A stretch of DNA of 54,624 bases, from IMG/VR virus record IMGVR_UViG_3300032050_000177, positions 1 through 54,624 of that record, one strand, 5' to 3'. Positions 25,333 to 32,446 of this stretch are shown in pieces. The position numbers were made by a program, and so were the translations under genes. Origin of the DNA: a virus. The number at the start of each line of letters is the position of its first letter. Position 1 is the first letter of the stretch. Under the pieces are notes generated by a model that saw only the letters and a list, made by a program, of their open reading frames with translations, was not told the DNA's origin and made no database searches.

Positions 25333-27468
25333 TTACATAGAACAAAGAGTGTTAGACATATTCTCAGCACTCTCAATTGTGTCAATATATTGTGCAACCA
25401 TCAGCTTGTCTTCATGATTCCAAGGATTCCCAAGCAACTTAAGCAAGGGATACTTCTTGATCTCATTGTCGAAACGCCTAGAAAACCTATCGTCCTCAAT
25501 CTTTACGTGGCTAAAGTCAATCTTAGCTACATCGATAAGATTACAAGAAACATTGTAAATGATACTCATATCAGCACTGACTTTATCCCTCTGCTTGATA
25601 TAATCATTATATTGACTCACAATCCTCTTAGCTTCATTATCAGTCTGAGTCATCATAAAGATATCCTGCCACTTATCATGTCGGCCATTCGAAAGGTAGC
25701 ATCGTCGCTGATGCTCAATAACATCCTGCTTATGAGTCTTAACTGCCTCATTAAAAATCTTAGAAAGAATTTCTACACCGGGACGCCAATTGGGCCTTTC
25801 GTCAAGCTTACGATTCTTTGCTACAGATGGCTTAACAATGTAGAATGTGGCATCGTCAAGAACATCTGCATACTTCTCATGAACGAACTTAAGGATACCA
25901 GACAGATATGATGTGTCAATAGTAGATCGACCAAACTGAACTTCGTTTTTAGACTCAATGAAGTAGTGGGCATTTTCATACTTAACACTCATAGTGCAGT
26001 CTTCGAACTGTCCCTTTTCTTCGTTGTACACCATAGCCTGCACCGCTGGCATACCGCTTCCAGCACCAGTACTAGAGCGATTATATTCTACCTTGGGCAG
26101 AGTAGAAGTAAGGATAACATCCTCACGCTTTGCATCACCCATGATAGAAAACATATGGCAATTATCCACAGATTCTCCATCGCGAAGCTTATAGAGATAA
26201 TTCATCTGACTGTGGTGATGGCTATTATCCTTCATATGCTGCTTAATGCGGCTCAATCCTCCGCGATTAAGATCGTCAATAAAGTACTTATTATGCTCAT
26301 TGAAGTACATACGCTCAACATCTGTCTTAACATCAATCTTCACACGGTATCGTGACTTTTCAAGCGTAGTAAGTTTAACATGCTTTACGTCGATATATTC
26401 TCCAGCAACACTGTCAAAGAGCTTCATATCTTTCCATGTCAAAGACTTTTGAAGGGACTGCATAGCAGAATTGATAGATGAACACTGATTACTAATCTGA
26501 ACGTACTTTGTTCGTGCCTTATAAAGTGACGGCTGAGTAGCAATCTGTTCCTCAATCTTTGTAGCAATCTCATCTACAATAGTCTGCAACACATTGAGAA
26601 TATTAGCCTTAGTTTCCTTGCTATAAGACAAGGATTCGCGGCTAGGAGTAATGTCCACATCTCCAATATTCATGAAGATACGAAGACCACTAGAGTTTTC
26701 AATAAACTTGCATCGCGGATCTGAAACGTTATTAGACCTCAACTGATTAACATCAATGGGATAAGCAATCTGACCCATGACGATCAAGTTATCATCAAGG
26801 TTATCATCAAAGTACCAGTTATTACCAGCAAGAATCTTGTTAGTCTTTGCATAGTCTGGCTTATATGCCAGAAAATTAGGCTTAGTATTAAAGTATTCGT
26901 AAACCTTGTAGGATTCAGAGTGGAAACGGCTAATGTCGTAGCTATTAACATTGATGGAAACCTTAATACCATTAGGCTCCGACGTTACAGTTTCATTCAT
27001 AAGAGAGAACACGGGGTTGCCGTCCTCATTCTTATAAGCTGTATAAAGCCGATAAGTACCATCAACATAAGACTCTACAGTAAAGCTGTCGCAGTAGGCG
27101 AATGGAGCCTTGCTGCCAAGACCAAGGCAACCAACAGCGTCATTACTATTATTACGAGTGCTACGGAAATACGTAGTGTAAAGTTGCATACAGTCTTCAT
27201 GACTCATGCCCGTACCGTAGTCACGAATAAAAAAGACGGGCTTAAGCTGAGTGGGAATATGAACGTCGAAAGAAACGTCCTTCTTTCCTGCCTCTACATG
27301 AGAATCATAGGCATTGGTTGAAAGCTCTCGGATAACAGCCAGTACCTTATTAGAATACAGACCGTCAGAAAGAATAAAGAATGCCTTAGAGGAAGCCTCA
27401 ATGCTAAACTTAGACTCTTCAAAGTTACCAGACTTCTCAATCACATTCGAACCGGCGTGAAGTTTCAT
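25333..27468 (-). CDS. rIIA-like GHKL ATPase-domain protein
   Basis: A 711-residue protein. Residues 40-160 form a GHKL (gyrase B/Hsp90/histidine kinase/MutL) ATP site: VIRELSTNAYDSHVEAGKKD (N box), VFFIRDYGTGMSHEDC (DxGxG box) and NDAVGCLGLGSKAPFAYCDS (G box). It continues with GDVDITPSRESLSYSKETK as in other phage rIIA proteins. It pairs with rIIB immediately downstream; the TTGACA promoter at 27512-27539 likely drives both. Role inferred: membrane-associated defence against host exclusion systems. Confidence 0.9.
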   Translation of the reverse strand: MKLHAGSNVIEKSGNFEESKFSIEASSKAFFILSDGLYSNKVLAVIRELSTNAYDSHVEAGKKDVSFDVHIPTQLKPVFFIRDYGTGMSHEDCMQLYTTYFRSTRNNSNDAVGCLGLGSKAPFAYCDSFTVESYVDGTYRLYTAYKNEDGNPVFSLMNETVTSEPNGIKVSINVNSYDISRFHSESYKVYEYFNTKPNFLAYKPDYAKTNKILAGNNWYFDDNLDDNLIVMGQIAYPIDVNQLRSNNVSDPRCKFIENSSGLRIFMNIGDVDITPSRESLSYSKETKANILNVLQTIVDEIATKIEEQIATQPSLYKARTKYVQISNQCSSINSAMQSLQKSLTWKDMKLFDSVAGEYIDVKHVKLTTLEKSRYRVKIDVKTDVERMYFNEHNKYFIDDLNRGGLSRIKQHMKDNSHHHSQMNYLYKLRDGESVDNCHMFSIMGDAKREDVILTSTLPKVEYNRSSTGAGSGMPAVQAMVYNEEKGQFEDCTMSVKYENAHYFIESKNEVQFGRSTIDTSYLSGILKFVHEKYADVLDDATFYIVKPSVAKNRKLDERPNWRPGVEILSKIFNEAVKTHKQDVIEHQRRCYLSNGRHDKWQDIFMMTQTDNEAKRIVSQYNDYIKQRDKVSADMSIIYNVSCNLIDVAKIDFSHVKIEDDRFSRRFDNEIKKYPLLKLLGNPWNHEDKLMVAQYIDTIESAENMSNTLCSM

Positions 27469-27511
27469 ATCGCTAATCTCCTACAAGTGCTAATTTACTG
27501 AACGTGCTTCA

Positions 27512-27539
27512 ATGATACTACAGTTATCGTCGCTGTCAA
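27512..27539 (-). promoter_or_regulatory. Promoter of the rIIA-rIIB operon
   Basis: TTGACA (27534-27539), 16-base spacer, TATCAT (27512-27517), about 45 bases before the rIIA start. Confidence 0.78.
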
Positions 27540-27564
27540 GCCCATGCCTTTAAAAATTCTTCTG

Positions 27565-27867
27565 TCACTTCTTTTTTTCTATAGAAAATGATATTGGACT
27601 CATCGCAAAGTCATCAATATAATTATTTTCATAATCTTCCCACTCTTCTAAGAAATCTATAATTATATCTTGATCTTCTTCAATATATCTATAAGCTTGA
27701 TAGTCATTAATATCATCATTCCATATAAAGATGCCATCCTTGTCTGCTTCAACGTTCTTTAGATCTTCTTTGAAAAATCTAGAGGCCAACACTTGTACTG
27801 GAGAGAATTGATTGTTCTTCATTGCTCTCACAATATCACTTTCAGACATAGATAGTTTTAGAGTCAT
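27565..27867 (-). CDS. Unknown acidic protein downstream of ThyX
   Basis: A 100-residue protein whose ATG overlaps the thyX stop (ATGA). It starts MTLKLSMSESDIVRAMKNNQ and is strongly acidic later (IEEDQDIIIDFLEEWEDYEN). No family recognised; similar short acidic proteins are carried by large phages as host-binding modulators, so that is one possibility. Translation is coupled to ThyX. Confidence 0.65.
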   Translation of the reverse strand: MTLKLSMSESDIVRAMKNNQFSPVQVLASRFFKEDLKNVEADKDGIFIWNDDINDYQAYRYIEEDQDIIIDFLEEWEDYENNYIDDFAMSPISFSIEKKK

Positions 27868-28499
27868 GACCAGTTCAAAGCCTCACTTATAATAGGGAAT
27901 TGTTGACAAAAAATCTTCTTACATTCTAGAGCTATATCTTGATGCTCTTTTTGTGTACCATTCTTTTCTCTTAGCTGTATATAGTGAATCCACGATCTAA
28001 CAGTGCCACTAACATATAATCTTGTTGGAGTGGCCAGTGGTAATACAAACCTAGCACACTCTTTTGCTACGCCATCTTCAAGCATGCCGTCATAAATAGC
28101 TTTAGCTTTAGCAAAGTGTTCTCTAATTTTAGTATTCCACTTTGACTTGATTTCGTCGCTAATATCATCAATACTATTTTGTCTATTTTTATTGTCTTGC
28201 CTACGAAGTTCAAATAGTGGTATATCTTCTGATAGCAAGGTAGTGTCAGCATATCTCTGACTAAATTCTTGGAAAGTAAAACTACGGTGCCGAAGAATTT
28301 GTGCAGCAAGACCTCTTGTGGTATTCAACTCTAGAGTTAAAAAAGACTGTTCAAATATAGACCAGTGCTGGTGGTCGATGCAATACTTAAGCAATTTAGA
28401 GTAATTATCAGAGCCTTGATTGCTAGGGTTACTTACTCTAGCACAATAGGCCATAAGCTTTTCTGCATCTGGAGTGCAGCTTACAAATTTAACTAGCAT
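27864..28499 (-). CDS. thyX: Flavin-dependent thymidylate synthase ThyX
   Basis: A 211-residue ThyX. The start at 28499 (MLVKFVSCTPDAEKLM) has GGAAAGGA upstream; a frame to 28553 is rejected because the promoter lies within it. The signature RHRx7S is RHRSFTFQEFS at residues 70-80, and FVLPLATPTRLYVSGTVRSW is the conserved C-terminal block. It makes dTMP from dUMP with methylene-tetrahydrofolate and FAD, completing the dCMP-dUMP-dTMP route with the deaminase at 22571. Confidence 0.95.
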   Translation of the reverse strand: MLVKFVSCTPDAEKLMAYCARVSNPSNQGSDNYSKLLKYCIDHQHWSIFEQSFLTLELNTTRGLAAQILRHRSFTFQEFSQRYADTTLLSEDIPLFELRRQDNKNRQNSIDDISDEIKSKWNTKIREHFAKAKAIYDGMLEDGVAKECARFVLPLATPTRLYVSGTVRSWIHYIQLREKNGTQKEHQDIALECKKIFCQQFPIISEALNWS

Positions 28500-28524
28500 A
28501 ATATTCCTTTCCTGTTGTCCCTTT

Positions 28525-28553
28525 ATTCTAACCCGCCGCAAGCGTTTTGTCAA
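28525..28553 (-). promoter_or_regulatory. thyX promoter overlapping the upstream stop codon
   Basis: TTGACA (28548-28553), 17-base spacer, TAGAAT (28525-28530). The TGA in the -35 hexamer is the stop codon of the trypsin-like protease gene. Confidence 0.82.
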
Positions 28554-29338
28554 TTATTTTTTGGTAGCTCCAAGGTAATTTCTTTGGAAGACATTGTTTT
28601 TTTAATCCACTTTACGTATTTACTTACCCTTGTGTGACCAGCCTCATTATTATATGTTGATCTTTGTTGCCCAGTATTATGCATTACACAAGAATTTATA
28701 CCAGCTAGTTTTCCATCTATAAATAATCCCCCTCCACTATCTCCACTAGCTATTAAAAATTCTAATTGCGTTCTACCAGATCTTATGGATGGACTTGGAC
28801 TACATATTAATAAGTGTCTATCTACTTTATCTATTATGTTTGATCCTGCTCGCCTATACTGATCTGATTTTATTTGTCCAGTTAAAAATGTTCCAGTTAA
28901 ACCATATCCAGATATACAGCACAATTTACCAACTTCATCTTCTTTACTATATAACTCTGGATAGAAATCTAGATCCAAATCTTTTGATAGATAAACTAAG
29001 CCTATATCTCCATAACCAAAGTCTTTATTATAATCTTCGTGAGAAAATGTTTCTAATGCTAATATTGTTTGTTTATTTGCTTCTTCGCTTATGCCACATA
29101 TTTTAACGTCATCAATAACGTGTGCCGCTGTTAAAGCCCACCTTGGACCAATGGCTACACAAGACCCGCAGAACATTTCGTTAGTTTTTGACACTCCGCA
29201 AAGCTTATAAACATATTTAAATTTTTTACCATATTCTATATATTTTGAATCGTCTGTTAGTGGGTCTATTGTGCCAGCTATACCTAATAATGTGGAACAG
29301 GCTAAAATAATACCTAAAATATATTTAAAGGTTTTCAT
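28550..29338 (-). CDS. Exported trypsin-like serine protease
   Basis: A 262-residue S1-family protease with a signal peptide (MKTFKYILGIILACSTLLGI). The triad is complete: His73 in LTAAHVID, Asp111 in GYGDIGLVYL and Ser201 in ASGDSGGGLF. Several Cys could form disulfides (FCGSCVAIG, KLCCISGYG). It belongs in the periplasm or outside the cell. Its stop is part of the thyX promoter, and its start overlaps the HNH gene by 4 bases. Secreted proteases are unusual in phages; possible roles are cleaving a host surface protein, a receptor or a defence factor. Target unknown. Confidence 0.92.
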   Translation of the reverse strand: MKTFKYILGIILACSTLLGIAGTIDPLTDDSKYIEYGKKFKYVYKLCGVSKTNEMFCGSCVAIGPRWALTAAHVIDDVKICGISEEANKQTILALETFSHEDYNKDFGYGDIGLVYLSKDLDLDFYPELYSKEDEVGKLCCISGYGLTGTFLTGQIKSDQYRRAGSNIIDKVDRHLLICSPSPSIRSGRTQLEFLIASGDSGGGLFIDGKLAGINSCVMHNTGQQRSTYNNEAGHTRVSKYVKWIKKTMSSKEITLELPKNN

Positions 29339-29658
29339 TTGCGTGGCCTTTGTTTGAGTTTAGAATAGTAAGTTGCTGCATCCTCTACAACATTTGTATT
29401 CCAACTTTTATAATCCATTAAATGGCCAAAAACAAAGTGGCAGTGTTTGCCACACAAAGTTATTAAATTATTAGGGTCTAACTCCTTCTCTGGACAAAGT
29501 TGAACTGGCTCAATGTGGTGTACTTCTAAATCTTCGTCTGACCCACAAGCTCTACATATTGGATCTAACTTTAAGTGTTCATTTCTAACACTTCTCCATT
29601 TGGGAGAACGTGCTGTTTCGTCTGTTTTATGAAAAAACTGCTTTAAAAACTTGAACAT
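29335..29658 (-). CDS. HNH endonuclease
   Basis: A 107-residue HNH nuclease. PICRACGSDEDLEVHHIEPV gives the first Cys pair and the HH catalytic core, and NLITLCGKHCHFVFGH the second Cys pair and final His. An N-terminal basic helix (KFLKQFFHKTDETARSPKW) may bind DNA. It could be a homing or host-DNA-degrading nuclease or help packaging; the position beside the protease does not decide. Confidence 0.85.
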   Translation of the reverse strand: MFKFLKQFFHKTDETARSPKWRSVRNEHLKLDPICRACGSDEDLEVHHIEPVQLCPEKELDPNNLITLCGKHCHFVFGHLMDYKSWNTNVVEDAATYYSKLKQRPRK

Positions 29659-29705
29659 AGATATATACCTGTATGGAAAAGACCATACTTGTATACACCT
29701 ATATT

Positions 29706-29891
29706 CTAAGCTTGGTTAATTACCTCAAGCTTTGGTATATTATCAAAATCTGAGACTTCTTTTATTTCTATAACTAAGAGCCTATTTTCAACGGTATTGT
29801 GTTCTTTTATATAGTTTTGTATGAGATTATTTATCTTGTGACAGACATTGTTGCAGTCCAAGTTTTGATTCATTGATATTGCCAGTTTCAT
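29706..29891 (-). CDS. Small unknown protein
   Basis: A 61-residue frame overlapping the gene upstream by about 65 bases in another frame. MKLAISMNQNLDCNNVCHKI precedes a helix and a VENRLLVIEIKEVSD strand; an inner ATG at 29873 could be the true start. No family recognised. The overlap lowers confidence. Confidence 0.45.
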   Translation of the reverse strand: MKLAISMNQNLDCNNVCHKINNLIQNYIKEHNTVENRLLVIEIKEVSDFDNIPKLEVINQA

Positions 29892-29988
29892 CTGTTTTAA
29901 TCTTTTCTTTTAATCCTAGCATTGTCGCATCATCCTCCCCAACGCCATGATTCCATTCTAAATCAATATCATAATCTTCATTTGTCAT
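29827..29988 (-). CDS. Tiny acidic protein
   Basis: A 53-residue frame whose ATG overlaps the preceding stop (ATGA), good evidence for coupling. Product: MTNEDYDIDLEWNHGVGEDD then a KEKIKTDETGNIN helix. No family recognised. It partly overlaps the 29706 frame. Confidence 0.55.
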   Translation of the reverse strand: MTNEDYDIDLEWNHGVGEDDATMLGLKEKIKTDETGNINESKLGLQQCLSQDK

Positions 29989-30227
29989 ATATAATCTATT
30001 ACTCCAGATCGACCAAGAGCAATCCTAATTCCGAGCTTTTTGTTATAGTTATCTTCCTTAGAACAAGTTGCTATTCCTTCGAAATGTTGGCCGCTTGGAC
30101 TATCAATAACAAGAATAGTCTTTCCGCCCTTTGGGGAAACAGTTCCCTTTTTGGTCTTTCTACGGTGGTGATAAACGCCAACCTTGTATCCAGACTGACG
30201 AAGATATTGAATAGTAAGATTATACAT
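29985..30227 (-). CDS. Small basic beta-rich protein
   Basis: An 80-residue protein with a basic N-terminal half (YKVGVYHHRRKTKKGTVSPK) and alternating strands (GGKTILVIDSPSGQHFEG). It could bind nucleic acid, judging from the charge pattern. The next gene is coupled by ATGA. No family recognised. Confidence 0.65.
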   Translation of the reverse strand: MYNLTIQYLRQSGYKVGVYHHRRKTKKGTVSPKGGKTILVIDSPSGQHFEGIATCSKEDNYNKKLGIRIALGRSGVIDYI

Positions 30228-30244
30228 ATAAGCCCTTTCTCAAA

Positions 30245-30577
30245 TTAAAAACTTTTAGATATCAAATAATTTACAGCTTTAATCAAACCGTCTAAATTGT
30301 CGCCAAGATTTCCTATTCCAGTGTTACATTTGTCGCAAAGCCAGCCTCTAAAGCTATCATCGGTATGATCATGGTCTAAGCACCATTTAGAAGGTTCTTT
30401 ACCACAACATTCGCAAACACTTGGTTTCGGTGGAGCATCTTGATATAATTTTTTACGCACAACCGTTTGTTGCTTAACACATTCTTTGCATCTATTATCC
30501 AAATTATCTCTAGAATGAGAATGCTTTGGGAACTGATCAAATTGTTTTGTCTCCTTACAGTATATGCATATCTTCAT
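30245..30577 (-). CDS. Recombination endonuclease VII-like resolvase
   Basis: A 110-residue protein matching the endonuclease VII (T4 gp49-like) family. CIYCKETKQFDQFPKH and DNRCKECVKQQ form the first zinc site, VCECCGKEPSKWCLDHDHTD the second site plus the catalytic DHDH, and FRGWLCDKCNTGIGNLGDN the conserved C-terminal block. The enzyme resolves branched DNA before packaging. A consensus promoter lies inside its first codons (30559-30587). Confidence 0.92.
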   Translation of the reverse strand: MKICIYCKETKQFDQFPKHSHSRDNLDNRCKECVKQQTVVRKKLYQDAPPKPSVCECCGKEPSKWCLDHDHTDDSFRGWLCDKCNTGIGNLGDNLDGLIKAVNYLISKSF

Positions 30578-30587
30578 AACTTGTCAA
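30559..30587 (-). promoter_or_regulatory. Promoter overlapping the endonuclease VII start
   Basis: TTGACA (30582-30587), 17-base spacer, TATACT (30559-30564). The -10 lies within codons 5-7 of the endonuclease VII gene, so transcripts from it would lack that start; it may serve genes further left. The TGA in the -35 is also the stop of a small frame at 30584. Confidence 0.6.
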
Positions 30588-30700
30588 TCACTGATTAGTT
30601 GAAAATACAATATGCAGTATATGATGCCATAAAACGTTAAGCATAATGGGAAAATAATATGACTGTAATTTAATAAATATCCAAGATGATAACTATCCAT
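30584..30700 (-). CDS. Possible tiny membrane protein
   Basis: A 38-residue frame, MDSYHLGYLLNYSHIIFPLC followed by LTFYGIIYCILYF, strongly hydrophobic. No ribosome site precedes it and it directly follows the tmRNA 3' end, so it may be only a frame in a spacer. Reported because its TGA falls in the -35 of a promoter, as at four other loci here. Confidence 0.3.
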   Translation of the reverse strand: MDSYHLGYLLNYSHIIFPLCLTFYGIIYCILYFQLISD

Positions 30701-30712
30701 AGTAATTAAATG

Positions 30713-31062
30713 TGGTGGAGGCGGCGATCTTCGAAAATCGCGTCCAGTCTAGTTTCAATATAAACTTCTACATCCTTAGTTAATCGTTATCGCACAATTA
30801 ACAAAACTATCAGAGTTATCTGAGTCAGATTGAGTACAATCATCATATTCATTTATGTCTGGCGAATCTACCATATCCGATTATCGGAGTCAGCATGATT
30901 GGTCGATATGGTTCATGCTACCACACTCTTGCCTAACTAGGTCAGGCAGCGAGAGCGAAACGAGTTTCGCCAACTAACATTAAGCGACTTTTATACTGGC
31001 CGGTCGCTCAACCAGTGGATGCCATCTATACCTACGTCTATCTGTCGATACCTTTCGCCCCC
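30713..31062 (-). ncRNA. ssrA: Transfer-messenger RNA (tmRNA)
   Basis: A complete 350-base one-piece tmRNA. The 5' end GGGGGCGAAAGGTATCGACA pairs with the 3' end CGCCTCCACCA; the third acceptor pair is G-U, the identity element for alanyl-tRNA synthetase, and CCA is encoded. PK1 is an H-type pseudoknot with stems ACTGG/CCAGT and AGCGAC/GTCGCT. Eleven bases later, after TTAGTT, the tag frame starts at GGC and ends TGA, giving GETRFALAA. A second pseudoknot has stems GCATGA/TCATGC and ACCATATC/GATATGGT. The T-arm hairpin GCGATTTTCGAAGATCGC precedes the acceptor. tmRNA rescues stalled ribosomes and tags products for degradation. Known in some phages, but uncommon. Confidence 0.95.
30942..30971 (-). 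CDS. tmRNA tag peptide reading frame
   Basis: Nine codons GGC to GCC then TGA (30942-30944), encoding GETRFALAA. The ALAA end is the classic ClpXP degradation signal. With the tRNA-borne alanine the added tag would be A-GETRFALAA. The resume codon choice (GGC) is inferred from the 11-base distance to PK1 and the preceding UUAGUU. Confidence 0.8.
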   Translation of the reverse strand, partial: GETRFALAA

Positions 31063-31413
31063 TTATTTGTTTTCCTCTAAAAATTTTATTAAGTCTTTTG
31101 GTCCTTTGTATCCAACCTTTTTAGTTACCGTTCTTCCTTTGATCGTCACAAAGCTTGGTATGCTCTTAATATCATACCCTTCTACAAGATCTTTGTCAAC
31201 ATCAAAATCTGCGGTCACTACTTGGTAATTTTTTACAACTTCTGATAGAACCTTGTCGTTGTTAATATCTTTCTTCGCTACCTGACAATATTTGCACCAA
31301 TCGGCAGAGAACATTATTAAAACTGGCTTATAATCGCTATCGTTGGCAAATACGGAAGCCATCGATATTAGACAAGAAATTAATAAAACACTAATAATAC
31401 TATTCTTTTGCAT
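31063..31413 (-). CDS. Exported thioredoxin-fold protein
   Basis: A 116-residue thioredoxin-like protein with a signal peptide. I choose the start at 31413 (MQKNSIISVLLISCLISMAS) with GGAGG 8 bases upstream, not the longer frame to 31467 that covers a hairpin. The active site is FSADWCKYCQVAKK (WCxxC), followed by YQVVTADFDVDKD and the cis-Pro strand SIPSFVTIKGR. It would act on disulfides outside the cytoplasm. Its stop abuts the tmRNA 5' end. It may serve the Cys-rich exported protease nearby or virion proteins (inference). Confidence 0.9.
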   Translation of the reverse strand: MQKNSIISVLLISCLISMASVFANDSDYKPVLIMFSADWCKYCQVAKKDINNDKVLSEVVKNYQVVTADFDVDKDLVEGYDIKSIPSFVTIKGRTVTKKVGYKGPKDLIKFLEENK

Positions 31414-31454
31414 GGTTCCCTCCAAGGTTAAAGGAATATCCTTATATATATACA

Positions 31455-31495
31455 CCGTGACGCCCATTCTAGTTATCGTAAAATGGACGCCACGG
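31455..31495 (-). promoter_or_regulatory. 14-base-pair hairpin upstream of the thioredoxin gene
   Basis: CCGTGGCGTCCATT and AATGGGCGTCACGG form a 14-base-pair stem in minus-strand RNA; two pairs are G-U, so only the minus-strand transcript forms the perfect stem. It lies between 31508 and 31413 genes and may terminate, protect or attenuate the transcript. Confidence 0.55.
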
Positions 31496-31507
31496 GCTTT
31501 AACCTTT

Positions 31508-31750
31508 TTAGATCACAAAGTATTCAGTATCCGGTTTTTTAGTTTTTTGGATACTTGGCATCTTGGTAATCTTTGTTATTCTTCCGCGATGGTCTTTATG
31601 TTCAGCTACTATAAATAACTTGTCCCCACCGTCGCTATAGTCTTTATAATGCCAACTATAGTTTTTAATTATATCTTCTGCTTTAGTAGACTGATCATAA
31701 ATCTCACCCTCAATTTTAAATGTTAATATTCTATTAAATACTCTTGGCAT
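31508..31750 (-). CDS. Small unknown protein
   Basis: An 80-residue basic protein (MPRVFNRILTFKIEGEIYDQ, DYSDGGDKLFIVAEHKDHRG) with alternating beta strands. The start overlaps the upstream gene by 17 bases. No family recognised; similar short proteins occur as accessory genes of large phages. Confidence 0.6.
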   Translation of the reverse strand: MPRVFNRILTFKIEGEIYDQSTKAEDIIKNYSWHYKDYSDGGDKLFIVAEHKDHRGRITKITKMPSIQKTKKPDTEYFVI

Positions 31751-31982
31751 ATTCTGCCCCCTTTCCTATTACTTGTTCTGGAAAGTGATCTTCAAGTATT
31801 TCTGGACATAACCTATTAATTTCATCTTCTAGAGTATCATTGGGATATTCCATCTTTTCTTTAAAAAGATAATTTTTGAATTCATTAAAGATATCTAGAT
31901 TGTCCATTCTTGAAACTATATAATCAGAATACCTTCTAACAATGTAAGATTTATTGCTATCTGTGATATGATAGTGTCTCAT
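31734..31982 (-). CDS. Paralogue of the 31979 and 50705 genes
   Basis: An 82-residue protein starting MRHYHITDSNKSYIVRRYSD. It shares with its neighbour at 31979 a layout of NSNK-type start, YxDxIV, an aspartate helix, YLFKEKMEYPNDTLEDEI and PEILEDHF end; the 50705 protein ends with PHLLED in the same pattern. So a small duplicated family exists. ATGA couples it to 31979. Function unknown. Confidence 0.65.
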   Translation of the reverse strand: MRHYHITDSNKSYIVRRYSDYIVSRMDNLDIFNEFKNYLFKEKMEYPNDTLEDEINRLCPEILEDHFPEQVIGKGAEYAKSI

Positions 31983-32224
31983 GATAGAACCTCAATTTCT
32001 TTATTGTGACGATAAACTCTACCAAAAACATCTTTGCATATTCTTGGGTCGCGTGATCTTATTTCATCTGCCAAATCTTCATTGGAATATCTATCTTTTT
32101 CACTATGAAGATAGTCCCTTAGAAGACTGCGAATCTGTATAAAATCCAAATGAGCTATAATACTATCAACGTATTTTACTTGGATTTCGTCACGATTAGA
32201 ATTAGTAACTTTAAAACCTTCCAT
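31979..32224 (-). CDS. Paralogue of the 31734 gene
   Basis: An 81-residue protein (MEGFKVTNSNRDEIQVKYVD, LLRDYLHSEKDRYSNEDLAD, EIRSRDPRICKDVFG). It is a diverged tandem copy of the 31734 product, aligning over its whole length. A hairpin (32233-32257) covers the region just before its start, where the weak ribosome site GGGGTG lies, so translation may be controlled. Function unknown. Confidence 0.65.
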   Translation of the reverse strand: MEGFKVTNSNRDEIQVKYVDSIIAHLDFIQIRSLLRDYLHSEKDRYSNEDLADEIRSRDPRICKDVFGRVYRHNKEIEVLS

Positions 32225-32232
32225 AAATCACC

Positions 32233-32257
32233 CCATAGATAAAGTTTGTATCTATGG
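32233..32257 (-). promoter_or_regulatory. Hairpin next to the 31979 ribosome site
   Basis: CCATAGATA / TATCTATGG form a 9-base-pair stem with a 7-base loop, ending at the GGGG that is the only candidate ribosome site for the gene. The remaining roughly 190 bases to 32446 hold no gene and include short inverted repeats and a TATAAT without a good -35, so a structured leader or small RNA is possible. Confidence 0.5.
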
Positions 32258-32446
32258 CTCTAACTTTCCGCCACATTAGCTGAAATTTAGCACCAGTGAT
32301 AATTGGGTTGGCCTGCAAATGCCTGCCACAACATATTATACCTTAACGATATAAAGAAGGCAGCAACTTTCAGTATTACAGAAAATGCTGTCGCCAAACT
32401 CTACGGAAGTTGATTAAGAGGATACCCGCGACCTCAACCTTTCGGC

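Noticed and set aside
31414-31467. Longer N-terminus of the thioredoxin gene
   Set aside because: It reads through the hairpin; GGAGG and signal peptide support 31413.
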